This document shows positions 1 through 10,200 of a DNA stretch of 19,420 bases, piece by piece (positions within the stretch are counted from its first letter, which is position 1; each line of letters starts with the position of its first letter). The notes under the pieces were generated by a model. The model had not been told where the DNA came from and searched no databases. It saw nothing but the letters and a program-made list of their open reading frames with translations. This DNA comes from Gloeophyllum trabeum ATCC 11539 (Eukaryota > Basidiomycota > Agaricomycetes > Gloeophyllales > Gloeophyllaceae). The position numbers and the translations under genes are program-made. Location of the stretch: positions 1,426,252 to 1,445,671 of the forward strand of contig NW_006920419.1 in assembly GCF_000344685.1 (NCBI RefSeq). The letters run 5' to 3'.

Positions 1-785
1 CCCATGTCTCTCCGTGAGCTATTAGTAGAATGATTAGCATGGCCGGTCGAGGTAGATAATGTATGGCTCGGGCGACAGCCGGAAGATCAGGCCGGAAGAT
101 CAAGCAGGAATAGACCTAGGATCACAAAGCTCTATTAAGCACCGAGTACCGTTGCCAATGCGCCCGAGATGCGCGCTTTAGGCAAAGTAACGGAGAACTG
201 TCAGAGAAACGATCAGCGTCCTGTGCCATACCGACTCAGGCCTGCGTGTGCCTTTCCTTGATGAATCCTGACACGGCGAAACGAAAAGACTCCTTTGTGA
301 GAACAGGTTTACTGCGAGTGCTGACCCGACATTGAAAGAATCGAATGACGACTGTACAACTGCCCTTGGTCAGAGATAGCGGGTGGATGAAGGTATCATT
401 TCACATCTTCCGCGCTACCAAGCAGGATTGAAGCTGCCTTTCTAGCTTCGTAGAGACATCTACGCTCAATCTGTACGACGTCCGGCTAGACGCTCTTACC
501 AGGACCGAACCAGTCGACACGTCATGTCGGCGAGCTAGCAGTGGAAGTCGTAATGCAGCAGAATGGGCAGTACTTAGCCGTAATATATTGTCGCGCAAGA
601 AGATAGCTCCTTTGTGCAATGACCAAGAAACAAGACAGCGACGGCGAGTACAGAATCACGAAGGAGAGCGATCTATTTATCTCCGGAAATTAGTAGTCGA
701 TCACCTGGACCTCGATTGCGTACCTGAAGCTAGACGGGAGGCATTAATCTAGCTCATCAGTTGCGTCAGGATATGGACAGACGCT
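1..785. other. Intergenic, no gene seen
   Basis: No open frame here carries a recognisable domain or a plausible spliced model. The only structure noticed is a short tandem duplication of GCCGGAAGATCA at 78-89 and 91-102. This stretch lies downstream of the minus-strand BTB gene and probably holds its 3' untranslated region. Confidence 0.5.
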
Positions 786-1878
786 TTAGCCCTGGACGTG
801 TGCGTTAAACTCCTCTAAAAGCACATTCCAGGACGGAAGATGAAAGAAAACTGGCAAATCGGACCAGACCCTCTTCTTCGTTTGGTCGACGCGTTGTCGC
901 AACGCAGCTTGGCAGTCGCTGCATAGTTGTCCTACATCGCGCAGCCACTCCCCTGTCGGCACAGACAGGTAGTCGTGCCAGGCCTCACTCCCGTCAAACA
1001 GAAGTCGAGGCAGGGAATTTCCAGTAAGCCAGGCAAGCCGTGCCTGCTTGCAAGACGTCCGAGAGTAGGAAGAACATTCCTCCGATATTGTCTCGTAAAC
1101 CAGTCTTCGCCACCTACCCATAATCCTTTGACGACCAAAGGCACACCGGGTGATGTCGGCTGGATCCTCACTGATAGGAGACGGGAGGTCGGCGTTGTCG
1201 TTTATGTCGCAATGGATGTACAAGGCGCTCGGTAGGAGCGCGCGAAGATCGCACTCTCGTGCAATCTTGAATATATAGCTTCCAGTTTCACGGCGCGAAT
1301 CTGTATGCTCTAGCTTCCATCCCTCCAGCTCCGTAGGCCAGATCGACGTTAGGTGCCTTACAGCACGACGCCTGAGGACGGGCACATCATACTTGATACT
1401 GAGTCTGACCACGGCAGACAGGAATGCTGGGTAGGAAACGTGTTCTGTTTCCCAGTCCCGCACGCCCTGTCTGCCGTCATCATGTGAAGGTTCAGGGACT
1501 TTCTTGAATGGGGAGCGCCATAAAGTTATAGCCTCATCGTAGTAACTAGAGACAAATATTCACTGCCTGTGGAGGAAGGATATTCAGGACTATCACTCAC
1601 TTCGGGATACACAGCGCGTTCAGGAACATCTCCATGTCCGACGCGGAGTCCTGCACTTCGACGTACGGATGCCCATCGATCTTCTCCACCTGGTCCGACT
1701 GGGGCATCGCGAGCATATCTCTGAATATCGAGGACTGTCGCGATAGCAGGTCGCTGTAAACGCGAAAGACCTTGTCCTCCGCCTTGATGACAATCATAGA
1801 CCAAAGGCGCTGGCTTGGCCTGTACTCATTCTGCGCCCCCGCATCACGTTCTTCGTCTTGTTTCTGTTCCATGGACAT
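786..1878 (-). CDS. BTB/POZ domain protein, intact array member
   Basis: Two exons (1878-1601 and 1545-786) flank a 55-nt intron (1546-1600; GTGAGT donor, CTCTAG acceptor), giving 345 aa. The N-terminal BTB/POZ fold starts near residue 25 (IKAEDKVFRVYSDLLS, then MLAMPQSD). A helical middle part follows (RLSIKYDVPVLRRRAVRHL, then KIARECDL). The C-terminus has a CxxC-like LCSDC and the closing motif VWSDLPVFFHLPSW. This architecture and length fit the large agaricomycete family of BTB proteins of unknown partner. BTB domains mediate dimerisation and often act as cullin-3 adaptors, but the role of this one is not established. The open frame runs further upstream without another ATG, so I chose ATG at 1878; ATG at 1872 is the alternative. 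The splice is supported because joining restores the NYYDEA segment, which is also seen in the relic at 3698-3956. It is the only copy in the array with no stop or frameshift. Confidence 0.85.
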
Positions 1879-2030
1879 CGATGAAGAGTACGAGAGGGTG
1901 CGGGTGAGGGAGGTCTGTCGCGAGGCCAACCCAGTACAACTGTCAAAGTGGTGTCACTCCCAGGGCACGCGGAAGCAACGAGGTGTTGAACCTAGTACCA
2001 CGGGATTCGGGAAGGATACCTAGTCGCCGA

Positions 2031-2038
2031 TAATTATA
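2031..2038 (-). promoter_or_regulatory. Possible TATA box of the BTB gene
   Basis: TATAATTA on the minus strand lies about 155 nt upstream of the ATG at 1878. It is the best AT-rich core-promoter candidate for that gene, but the distance is long and no transcript start is known. Confidence 0.3.
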
Positions 2039-2396
2039 GCTGTGTGGTAACAGAAGTGGTGAATTGACTGGCAAATCAAAGTATCATTCTTGCCCGAAAG
2101 GGCCGCCGTGGTAGTCAAATGGTAGTGACATGAGTCCTCTTCCTTTTATTCCGCCGCTATTATATTAACATCGACATTCAACTTTCATCCACACCGTCGG
2201 AACTGCTCACGGGCGTGCGACGGCTATGGCCCTACAATGCATCGATCATACATCTGGCGCCCGCTTCCTCATCGGATGGTCGTTCGTCTCCGCTGCCCAG
2301 TCAGATCCCCGACCCAAGCACGTTTGCTGTCTCTCGCCGCGCTTCCATTTCGGTCTTGATAGTGAATCATGGTCATCGCCCTCTTCATCAACGTCG

Positions 2397-3462
2397 CTAC
2401 TGCGGACTCATCCGTCCCGTCCGCGTCATCGCATCGTCGAACTTGCCTTCGTCCGCGTCCGGCAGATCGTTCTCCGGTTCCTGCAGAAGAATATCCCAGG
2501 ATGGAAGGTTGAAATGCGGGGGCAGCGCCGCCCACGTCGCGCGGCGCGCCTCCCCGACGAATGTCTCCATACTGCCACGGCAGCTCTGACAAAGCCCTGC
2601 GCGCCCTCGAGTCACAACCCGACCGGCTCCTGCAGGTGCAGGAAGTCGAGCCACTGATTGCTGCCATCGATCTGCAGAGGCTTGTAGTGGCGAAGCCAAT
2701 CGAACTTTGCCAGCCCGCACTCTAAGCAGGGGGAACAGGAGCCCGTGAACCTCTCGTTGAGGCTATCTCGAGGCCTACCCAGCATCACAAGTCCATTATC
2801 TTCTGCCGGCCGGTGTAGCACCGGATCAGGTCGTCCGGGTAGTCGCTGATGGCAGGAGGCATATCGAGCTTGTCGTCAATGTCGCAGTGGAATTAGAGGG
2901 CGGACGGCTGGAATATGCAGAGGTCGTACTCGGGGGCGATTCTGAATATTCCTTTCCCGACAGCTTGCCCAAAATAGTGCTCGTGTCATAGTCATACTTC
3001 TCCAGCTTGTGCTCGCCTGAAAGCACCACACTTGAGGACAGGGACGTTGTATTCGATGCCAAGTCTGACGAGGGCGATACCAGAGCCTCAGTTAAATGGG
3101 CGGGCGCTCATTGTAACTTGCTCGTAGTCGCTACCACCGAGAATCAGGTCCAACCCAAACCAAATGTAGGATAAGCTGAGTTAGACGGCTTACGTCCAAA
3201 AGAATAATGCTTTGCGAAAGTACTGCATATCGCGTGCCGAATGATACACTTCCATGCATGTGCATCCGTCCATGAGGTCCTTGTTGTCCGACAAGGGGAT
3301 ATAGAATGACTAGGGGATAGAGAACATATCGTTGAAGCCGGAGGACCGCTGAGCCAGCAGACCGGAGTAGACACAGAAGAGCGTATTCTCTGCCTTCAGA
3401 GTCACCGTCCCATCGTTATACCAGAGGCTCTCCCGGCGCTTCGTAGTACTATTAGTATCCAT
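2397..3462 (-). pseudogene. Decayed BTB/POZ gene, second subtype
   Basis: Homology to BTB proteins can be followed from end to end but changes frame repeatedly. The start is MDTN at 3462, then SLWYNDGTVTLKAENTLF and GLLAQRSS, MFSIP and an in-frame TAG at 3312-3310 where the paralogue at 8700-9522 has IPQ. Next come DNKDLMDGC and ARDMQYF, then a splice-like GTAAGC, DLILGGSDYEQVT, RLGIEYNVPVLK, APEYDL, FHCDIDDKLDMPPAISDYP and TGRQKIM. The C-terminus, in another frame, reads CQSC, then FNLPSWDILLQEPEND, and stops at 2397. At least three frame changes and several stops separate these blocks, so no single functional protein can be made. It belongs to the same subtype as the copy at 8700-9522 (shared MDT start and SLWYNDGTV) rather than that of the intact neighbour. 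Confidence 0.8.
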
Positions 3463-3697
3463 GCGTCCAGAGGTACGGGTATCTAGAGAGATCTGGGGGG
3501 CGATCCTGCCCACTTAAGAACGAACCAGAGAAACGAGGCGTGGCAGAAAGATGAAGCAAGTACGACCAGTGACTCGTAATGTCAGGACCTGATGAGCGCC
3601 GAAGAGAGATAATTACAGGTGGCGTTTCGTGCTGGCCTAAAATGGGACACTCAGTATCGATAGATGGAACTCGGAATCTGCGCGAAGCCCGCACTCT

Positions 3698-3956
3698 TCA
3701 CGCTTTTTCGCGGCTTGAATTCGTAGCTGTGTAATTGCTCCGTTGTGGCTTCCGTCCTTCCAGTCGCGTAGAGTAGACCGACGTTAGGTGCCTTGGTGCG
3801 CAGCGTATAAGAACAGGCACGTCAAACTTGAAACCCAGTCTGATCCTAGCAGACAGGGATGTTGCGTAGGAAAGCACGTTTTGTTTCCGGATCCCGCCGC
3901 CGCTGCCTGCTGCCATCATATTCCGGCGCCATGAAGCTGCATCCTCGTCGTAGTAA
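3698..3956 (-). pseudogene. BTB gene relic, second exon only
   Basis: The frame starts with YYDEDAASW directly after a CCCCCAG acceptor and continues to RLGFKFDVPVLIRCAPRHL and TRLEGRKPQ before a stop at 3698. It matches the start of exon 2 of the intact BTB gene (YYDEAITLW, RLSIKYDVPVLRRRAVRHL, TELEGWK), so it is of that subtype. The acceptor junction (AG, then TTACTACGA) is identical in both copies. No BTB N-terminal exon is recognisable in the roughly 500 bases upstream on the same strand, and the C-terminal half is missing. Its lost first exon may be the relic at 8357-8590. Confidence 0.75.
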
Positions 3957-5018
3957 CTGGGGGTGCCTTTGAAGGACACATCCTCATGATTTTAGCAATC
4001 ACTGATGAGGACAGCAGGCTCAGGCACGTCGCTACCGAGCAGGGACGGGATAACAAAAGGCATGCCATGTAAAACCCATAAAGCGCGCGTGAGTGTGCGC
4101 GTCGTTGCGTCGAGAGCAGGTGCGGTGACCGTGACCTGAGTGACGCTCACGATCATACAAAATCCTAACCCCTTGCTCGCGCTTCTGCTGATGCATGAAG
4201 TTGAAGAGTATCCCGGTCCGCTTATCCTCCCCTTCATTCTGGCACTTTTTGCATTATCGCTGAAAGAAACTAGATGTCCTTGTTGCACAAAGAGATTTCT
4301 TCGGCACCACATGTCGTGGCCTCATTACTGGCATCTCCATTTGGAGATGAGAGGGGCCTTGTGACAGAAAGGTGGGATGGCTACAACAACGATAGTCTCT
4401 ATTGCACAGATCTGCGAGCTGTCGCGGTAGAACAATGAGACTATTGAGCAATAACTAATACCTTTGACAGCCCCTTCCCGCTTTGGCCTTATGAAGGCTG
4501 TTCATTGAGAATTGTCAAAAATGTGGCCCGGGCAAGAGGATGGTCGATCAGTCATATCATGAAACAATCAATACCTTTGACAATTCAATGAAAATCTGAA
4601 GTCGATGCTCCTAAAACACTTTGAGGTACGCTGACAATCCATTGTCGGAGCGCTTGGCGAGGTGGAAATTTACCCAACGGCACTAGTACTGGAAGCGGGC
4701 ATATCTCCTGGGCTCTATACGGAAGCAACCCCATTACGCGTCCCTCGCCCTCAACCCGCCATCAATATCGCTCGCTTAGCGTCACTTCCCGAATGAAGAA
4801 GAAAGGACAATGGCCTATGGCCCCCGCTGACCAACAACGCCACAAAATCAACCCATATCACGTGCACCGACGCGACCTGTTTAAATTCAGAATCTACCAG
4901 CCACAGCGACTTTGACTTCAACCACATCCCCATCCACTGAATCGCGCGCGACAGCCTTCCGCCTTGCCCACTCTTTTCAACCACAGGCCCCCAGCTTTCC
5001 CGACGTCCGTGCCACTTC
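3957..5018. other. Intergenic region with ACAAT/ATTGT motif cluster
   Basis: No gene is supported here. Open frames present are short and begin at non-ATG codons. The stretch 4432-4811 has seven ACAAT/ATTGT cores. It also has a direct repeat AATACCTTTGACA (4457-4469 and 4570-4582), an inverted pair (4501-4516 against 4579-4592) and a small hairpin, GACAAT-CC-ATTGTC (4633-4646). TTTAAAT at about 4880-4886 could be the TATA-like element of the downstream plus-strand gene. Confidence 0.5.
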
Positions 5019-7159
5019 ATGCTCCAACCACTGTTCAGCAAGACCAACGGAGGCTACGTGCCTCCACCCAGTTCTCCCATCCCCAATAAATATCGCCCTA
5101 CATCAGACAAGTGTAAGGAGAACGAGGTGAAGGGTCGTCATGCTTCGCGTGGTTCTGTAGACAACCCCGAAGCACCTGAGCCGTCCTTCGCTCCCCAGGG
5201 CGAGCGTCTCTTTTTCCAGAAAAAGCGTCCTTCCTCGACTACGAAAGAGTCGCCCTCAGAGAAGATAGAACCGGAGAGCGAACCACTTCCTCGTCTCTCA
5301 CTCGCGAGGCACGTATTGCTGAAGTCCAGGCTGCTTGACTTCAACAAGAAGGTGGCAAGAGTTATGTTCAGGACCTGGATAGCCAGTGTCCTGGAAAAGA
5401 AGAGGATGGGATATAGAGTATGTGCCGTGCCACACTCATGCCACCGAGGCTTATACCTCTCGTCTTTTCAGGAGTGGCGCACATACCTACAGTGCCACAA
5501 AGCTTTGAGCGCCCGCGAAGACATAAACAAAGTAGGTCGTACACCACTAGAGTACATCGGTATCTACTAACTATCGGAAAGGACACACTCCCTCGCAGAA
5601 GCATCGAGAAGTTCCGTGCAATGGGCGTCGAGCCCGATGACTTCAACGACGAAGTCTGGATGCCTGGCGCATTCGAGCCTCCGACTCAGGTCATCAAACT
5701 CCCTTTCGAGGAGCGGAAGGAGCGGCTGGTCCGCAAGTTAGTGGCCGCATTCCTGGTCGGGGTCGAGAAGCGAGCGGAGGAGCGCGAACGCCTGGAAGAG
5801 CAGGCTCGTCTGCAGGAGGAAGAGGGAAGTCTCGAAGAGGAGGGTGAAACCTCTTCGGCCGGCGAGGAGGGCAACAAAGTCGTAGATGATGCTGAAGATG
5901 ACGCAGCCGACGGCGACGGCGAGGTCCAGAATGCAGAGAAAGCGGTGGGTAACAACGAACCCATTCATGCCACGAAGGCCGTTGAAGATGCGGCAGACAA
6001 GCCCTGCCGCCCGGATGACTCTTCACATGTACCTTCGCCTGTCCGCAGCGACGAGGGCAGCGACGCTCGTCCCCCCGTCGCCACTACGGGAGCCTCCCTC
6101 CCATCATCACCATCGCCCGTCCGAAGTTCACCACTTTGCGAGATCGCCCATCCTTCGGTTGTGAAGCCAGCGGACGATGTCCCCGCACGTTCCGCCGAGG
6201 ACATTGGCGTGTTGACCACGGAGGACGCGGAAGGCGCGGCCCAAGACCCTTCAGCGACGCCGAGCGCGACTTCGGAACGGGCGCCTTCCTCGACGCCCCC
6301 TCCAACGGCGTCAACCAGTCCACAGGTCAAGGCCAAACCTTCGGAGCAGGAGCAGCCGCTGCCAGCACAGAATACGCAGCATCAAGTCTATGACACAACA
6401 TATACTGAGCAGGGAGCAGAGCCCCTGCAACCGATGGCAGTCCGAGGGCCACCGGCGGATTCCTTCGCCTGCCTCGCCGTCGGGATGGGGCGAGCCCCGC
6501 GCGACGACTTCGAGCGCGAGGTGTACACCGAAGGCCTCGCGCGCGCGTACGCGCAGATCCTCACCCGCGAGAACCTCGAGCACGACTTCGCCGAGCGGGG
6601 GATCGAGCTCCCGCACATCGAAGATGACGGCGCGCTCAAGCCGCGCTGGGACAACGTGTGGGCGCTCGAGCATGACGCCTACCAGGCGGTGTACGCGAAC
6701 GCGTTCGCGGAGGTCCTCGCACAGGAGGCGCTCGAGGAGGAGGAGGAGGAGGCGGAGGACTCAGATGACGAGGAGAGGCCGGTGGACCGGATGGACCAGG
6801 ACTGGAAGGTCCAGATTCGCCGGACGCGACGTGCGGTACTCGAAGACGTCGAGCTCGCCGATGGGTCAGCCATGGACATCTCGTTTCATGGGCCGATAGA
6901 CTCTATGGAGTGCGAGGTGGCTGACGGTCCCACCGGTATGGCCGTTCCCATTCTAGCGGGCCTGGACGGCGTCGAGGACGAGCCCATGGACGTGGACTTA
7001 CCCCTCCAATCCGACGACATCGACGCGTCGATGATGTCGCTAGCGCCTTTCGACTTTGGCACGCCTGCGGATCCCGTAGAGGACGTGCTGGGCGCGTTCG
7101 GCAACATCGATCTCGGGCCAGACGACGCCATCGAGGTTGATACGCACCTTGACTGGTGA
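5019..7159 (+). CDS. Unrecognised acidic coiled-coil protein, three exons
   Basis: Exons 5019-5417, 5472-5531 and 5582-7159 give 678 aa. Intron 1 (54 nt, GTATGT...TTTTCAG) is a multiple of three and free of stops, so retaining it would keep the frame until intron 2. Intron 2 (50 nt, GTAGGT...GGAAAG) has a strong branch point, CTACTAAC. The acceptor after GGAAAG is the best one that keeps the long frame; the nearby CTCGCAG acceptor would break it. I do not recognise a named domain. Visible parts are a basic, Ser/Pro-rich N-terminus; a helical stretch near 100-150 (LLKSRLLDFNKKV, EWRTYLQC); a charged coiled coil at about 194-235; a Ser/Pro/Ala-rich low-complexity middle; two related helical repeats at about 464-487 and 516-539; an acidic run (EEEEEEAEDSDDEE); and a C-terminus rich in Asp and hydrophobic residues that resembles acidic activation regions. 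A nuclear role is a guess. It is intact, unlike the BTB relics on both sides. Confidence 0.8.
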
Positions 7160-8356
7160 CTCTCGGCGATGCGAAGATCGTCGAGCGTGTAAGAAATGAG
7201 ATGGACTTGCCTTGCTTACGCATTACTGCCCCTTGCTTGTTCTTCCATGTGGTATGTTTTTCTTTTGGTTGTATATGAGGTCGATGTGAATCGTTTGCTC
7301 TATCATGGTGTATATTTCAGCGTCCAGTATAATCTACCCCAAACGAATGGAACGTACTTACCTCATTTCGTCTTCCGAGGTCTTTGTTAGGCGGTGTGGA
7401 CAACGACCGTAAGATTTCTTCGCTCCGTATGAGGTCAACTACCAGGGGACGGGGGGGGGGGTTATAATGAGAGATTAAATATGGAGCTGCGCGCCGCTTG
7501 ACTGATGTCGGGCATCGATCATGAGAGAGTATCAGAAGCCCCCTGCGCATCCGTATTTTATAGAGGGAGATCGGAACCACGTGGTAAGGGCGTGCACACC
7601 CCGAGGGTAATCAGCCGCATGGCCCCATGAAGAAAACTGGAATATCGACAACGGGTCGATGCGCTTCGCATGGTCCTGAGCTGCGTCGTGCGGTTCGTCG
7701 TGTAACACGAATGAGAAAGTTTATGCCAGCTTTGAACGAACTGGACTGTTAGATAATATCGACACTTGCCAGGAAACGTTACTCCGTCTTGGATCTCACG
7801 TCAACACGGCATGCGTCATTCTAGAGGGGCACCTTTGGGATTTGAGGCGACGAACCGTGTGGCGTTGGCGCTTCTAAGACCTGGGTAGATGAGCGAGGCG
7901 AGATCGTGATGGATTTAGCCTCGAAGGGACGAACATTTATACATAGAACGCAAGAAAGGACAACAGCACTCGCCGTGCACCGCCGGATGTTCTGATGCAG
8001 CAGTATCAGCGGGGTGACACCGCACGCATCCACTCGGTGAAACGCATTGACGACCATCCAAGGAAGGTGGGAATTGAGGACAGAGGATTCGTACATCGAT
8101 GCCGGATCAAGGGTGGAGAATTACGCGCGCCATTTCATGGATGTTTCTCAAGGTTGTATCCTGGTCGGGGCGGCACGACGTTTCTCCCTCAGAAAGAAGT
8201 AGCAGGATACGTCCGTGACGCCGTCGGTCTATCCTTCGCCGACCCAGGATTGCTCGTCTCATTCCGAGTTGAGAGCCACGACACTGCAGCCTCGCCGTGG
8301 TGACTGGGAGAGAAATATCAGCTGCTTCGAAGAAGACATGTATCAAGAGCACTCAC
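7160..8356. other. Intergenic, no gene seen
   Basis: This covers the 3' flank of the plus-strand gene and further sequence without a supported gene. An 11-base G run lies at 7451-7461. Short open frames on both strands show no domain. The segment ends at the conserved splice donor of the BTB exon-1 relic. Confidence 0.45.
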
Positions 8357-8590
8357 TTCCGCAGGCACGGGGCGCCCTAGGAACAGTGCAGGGTCCTGTA
8401 CTGTGAACATATATACGACGCCTGCCAGTCACGACTGTGGCATGGCGAGCATGCGTACAAACATCCAGGACGGTCGGTGTACTTGTAGGAGGCCGCAGTG
8501 CGCGCAGAATACGCCCTCCTCCGCCTTGATGCCCACTATGGACCGAAACTCCCGGTGGCCAGACCGCGTTCTCCGCCCAGAGCACCCTCC
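8357..8590 (-). pseudogene. BTB gene relic, first exon only
   Basis: In one frame the minus strand reads GIKAEEGVFCAHCGLL, then MFVRMLAMPQS followed directly by a TGA stop, and beyond it FTVQDPAL. This matches the first exon of the intact BTB gene (VIKAEDKVFRVYSDLL, MLAMPQSD, VEVQDSA). The relic ends at GGAA then GTGAGTG (donor GT at 8356-8355), matching the donor of the intact gene (CGAA then GTGAGTG at 1600). No exon 2 follows on this side. The upper boundary near 8590 is approximate. Confidence 0.7.
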
Positions 8591-8699
8591 TATGGAGGGA
8601 TTGACTTGGGCAGCGCGCGGGTCTCGGGAGGTGAAGCCAGTCCGCACCATCCTACAGCTGTAGAGCGGCATACCATGAGGGATGCGCAAGAGCACAGGA

Positions 8700-9522
8700 C
8701 ACTGAACCTAAGTTGCGCCGCACAGGGTCCAGTGAGGAACTTTGACTATCCAGCTCCCTCTGGAGAGCCCCCAAGGGGGGCGGGGGTTGACGAAGCGGGG
8801 CGCGCTCATCCCAAACATCCCCGCGTCTCTCTCGGCAGGGCGTGCGAGATGCACGCCGCAGTCCAGCCACCGCTCGATGCATGGCGCGCGCACGTCGCTA
8901 TTGAGCAGCGCCTCCTCGCCTTGCTCTGGGGAGACAACACACACTAACACGCGTTCCCACTCGCCGTGCCACGTCCTGGCGCCAGAAGTCCAAGATCTTC
9001 TAGCGACCGGTCGCAGTGGAAGACGAGGGCGCGCGCCGGCAGGCATCGCGGCATTCGCGCGCTATCCTGGATATATCTTTGCCTACGATGTAGCGTAGAT
9101 CGCTATCGGAGCGGTCGTGAGCCCCCAGCTCGGCCCTCGTTGGTGAGATGGACGGGGATGCCGTGCTCGATGCTGGCGGACGGGAAGTGTGCGTCCGCCC
9201 CGCTGGGAGTTGTCGGGGCTCCGCAGAGAAGGAGGTCTAAGGCTGTGTAATCGTCAGGGAGGTACATGTACGTAGGCCGCGTACGCAGGGGTTTGGTGGG
9301 TATTCCACCACCGGCGGCATCGTGAACCTGGACGGAGGCGCACCCGTCGACCATGTCGCTGCTATCGCACTGGGGGATAGGAAACACATCTTCGACCAAA
9401 ACCAGAGCAGACGCGGGTGAGGGTATCCTCTGCCTTTAGGAACACCGTGCCATCGTTGTACCAGAGGCTCTGGCAGCACTTTCATTCAACGGCTGTGCGC
9501 ATCTGTATCCATTGGCCGAGAG
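8700..9522 (-). pseudogene. Decayed BTB/POZ gene, paralogue of 2397-3462
   Basis: The start MDTDAHSR at 9522 is followed by a TGA. In another frame come SLWYNDGTVFLKAEDTL, then after a further shift FPIPQCDSSDMVDGCASVQ. Downstream are ISRIAREC and, shifted again, ACLPARALVFHCDRSLED. The tail has VWDE then PPPPLGALQRELD, recalling the VW-[ED]-LP-x-F-x-LP-x-W ending of the family. The DNA still resembles the other copy: 9428-9471 and 3388-3431 agree at 38 of 44 bases by eye. Multiple frameshifts and stops make it non-functional. Both ends are approximate. Confidence 0.7.
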
Positions 9523-9719
9523 GTGATGGCGATGGCTGGGTATTACACCGCTGTAGTCAGAGTTCGGCTACCCTCGGAAACCTGGGGTAGTTGGTCGAGC
9601 CTCGCTAGCGCTGTGTGTCCGTGGGTCGCTGTAAGGATAAGGATACCGTGGACGAAAGATGCCGTGCTCCTCCGCGCCGACAACGCCCTCGTCGCATCGC
9701 CATCCAAGAACCGACGGTT

Positions 9720-10200
9720 TACTGATTTGCGCCGAGAGCGCCTAGCGCGTCGCGCGGACTATCCCACAGCTCGGAAGCGGTGCACTCTGCGAAGACACGA
9801 TCTATACGTGCGGCACGCAGCCCGCGCAAACAAAAGCCGTCCCGAAAGTCGTCGACCAGCATGAGGAAAAGACTTGCCACGCCGGAGGAAGCCGACCGCA
9901 TTTCTCTGGAGAGACGTGCCAGCATTCGAACCCATGGCACTCCCCGGGTCGGCGCTGAGAGCAGGAGGCAGATCGGGCGAAAGCCCGAGTCATAGAGACG
10001 ATGTCGGAATAGCTGTAGGTCTTCCGCCCGTCGTCGTGGCTGCGATGTACGGATGCTTCACCAGGGGCATGTCGTACCTGATAGCGAGCCTCCGCGTCAA
10101 GCTACGAGCAAGTTACAGCCAGGTCAGACGTATACGACGAATACCCTGGTCGTGACTTGCTCTAGTGGCTGCCGCCCAGAACCAGATCCACGTCACACTA
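9720..10200 (-). pseudogene. BTB gene fragment, middle part
   Basis: Near 10,190-10,160 the minus strand encodes DLVLGGS followed by a stop, matching DLILGGSDYEQV of the decayed copy at 2397-3462. It is preceded by an intron-like GTGAGC...TCTCAG. Then LAIRYDMPLVKH appears (family: RLSIKYDVPVLRR), and in a changed frame ARLSREMR (family: KIAREC). No BTB N-terminal motif could be found between 10,200 and 10,500, so this is a partial copy. The lower boundary is uncertain because nothing is recognisable beyond the SREMR-containing frame. Confidence 0.5.

Noticed and set aside
78..102. 12-bp tandem duplication GCCGGAAGATCA
   Set aside because: Only two units, with no flanking structure. It is likely random slippage.
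927..1235. Plus-strand 102-codon frame
   Set aside because: It is antisense to exon 2 of the intact BTB gene and has no recognisable content.
2226..2657. Plus-strand frame of 143 codons behind an AT-rich stretch that looks like a promoter
   Set aside because: It overlaps the C-terminal part of the decayed minus-strand BTB copy, whose motifs are clear, and has no domain or splice model of its own.
7451..7461. G11 run, possible quadruplex
   Set aside because: It is a single homopolymer tract rather than four separated G-tracts, with no associated element.
9910..9950. GGTTCGAAT on the minus strand, resembling a tRNA T-loop
   Set aside because: No matching acceptor, D or anticodon arms could be folded around it, and it lies inside a BTB relic.
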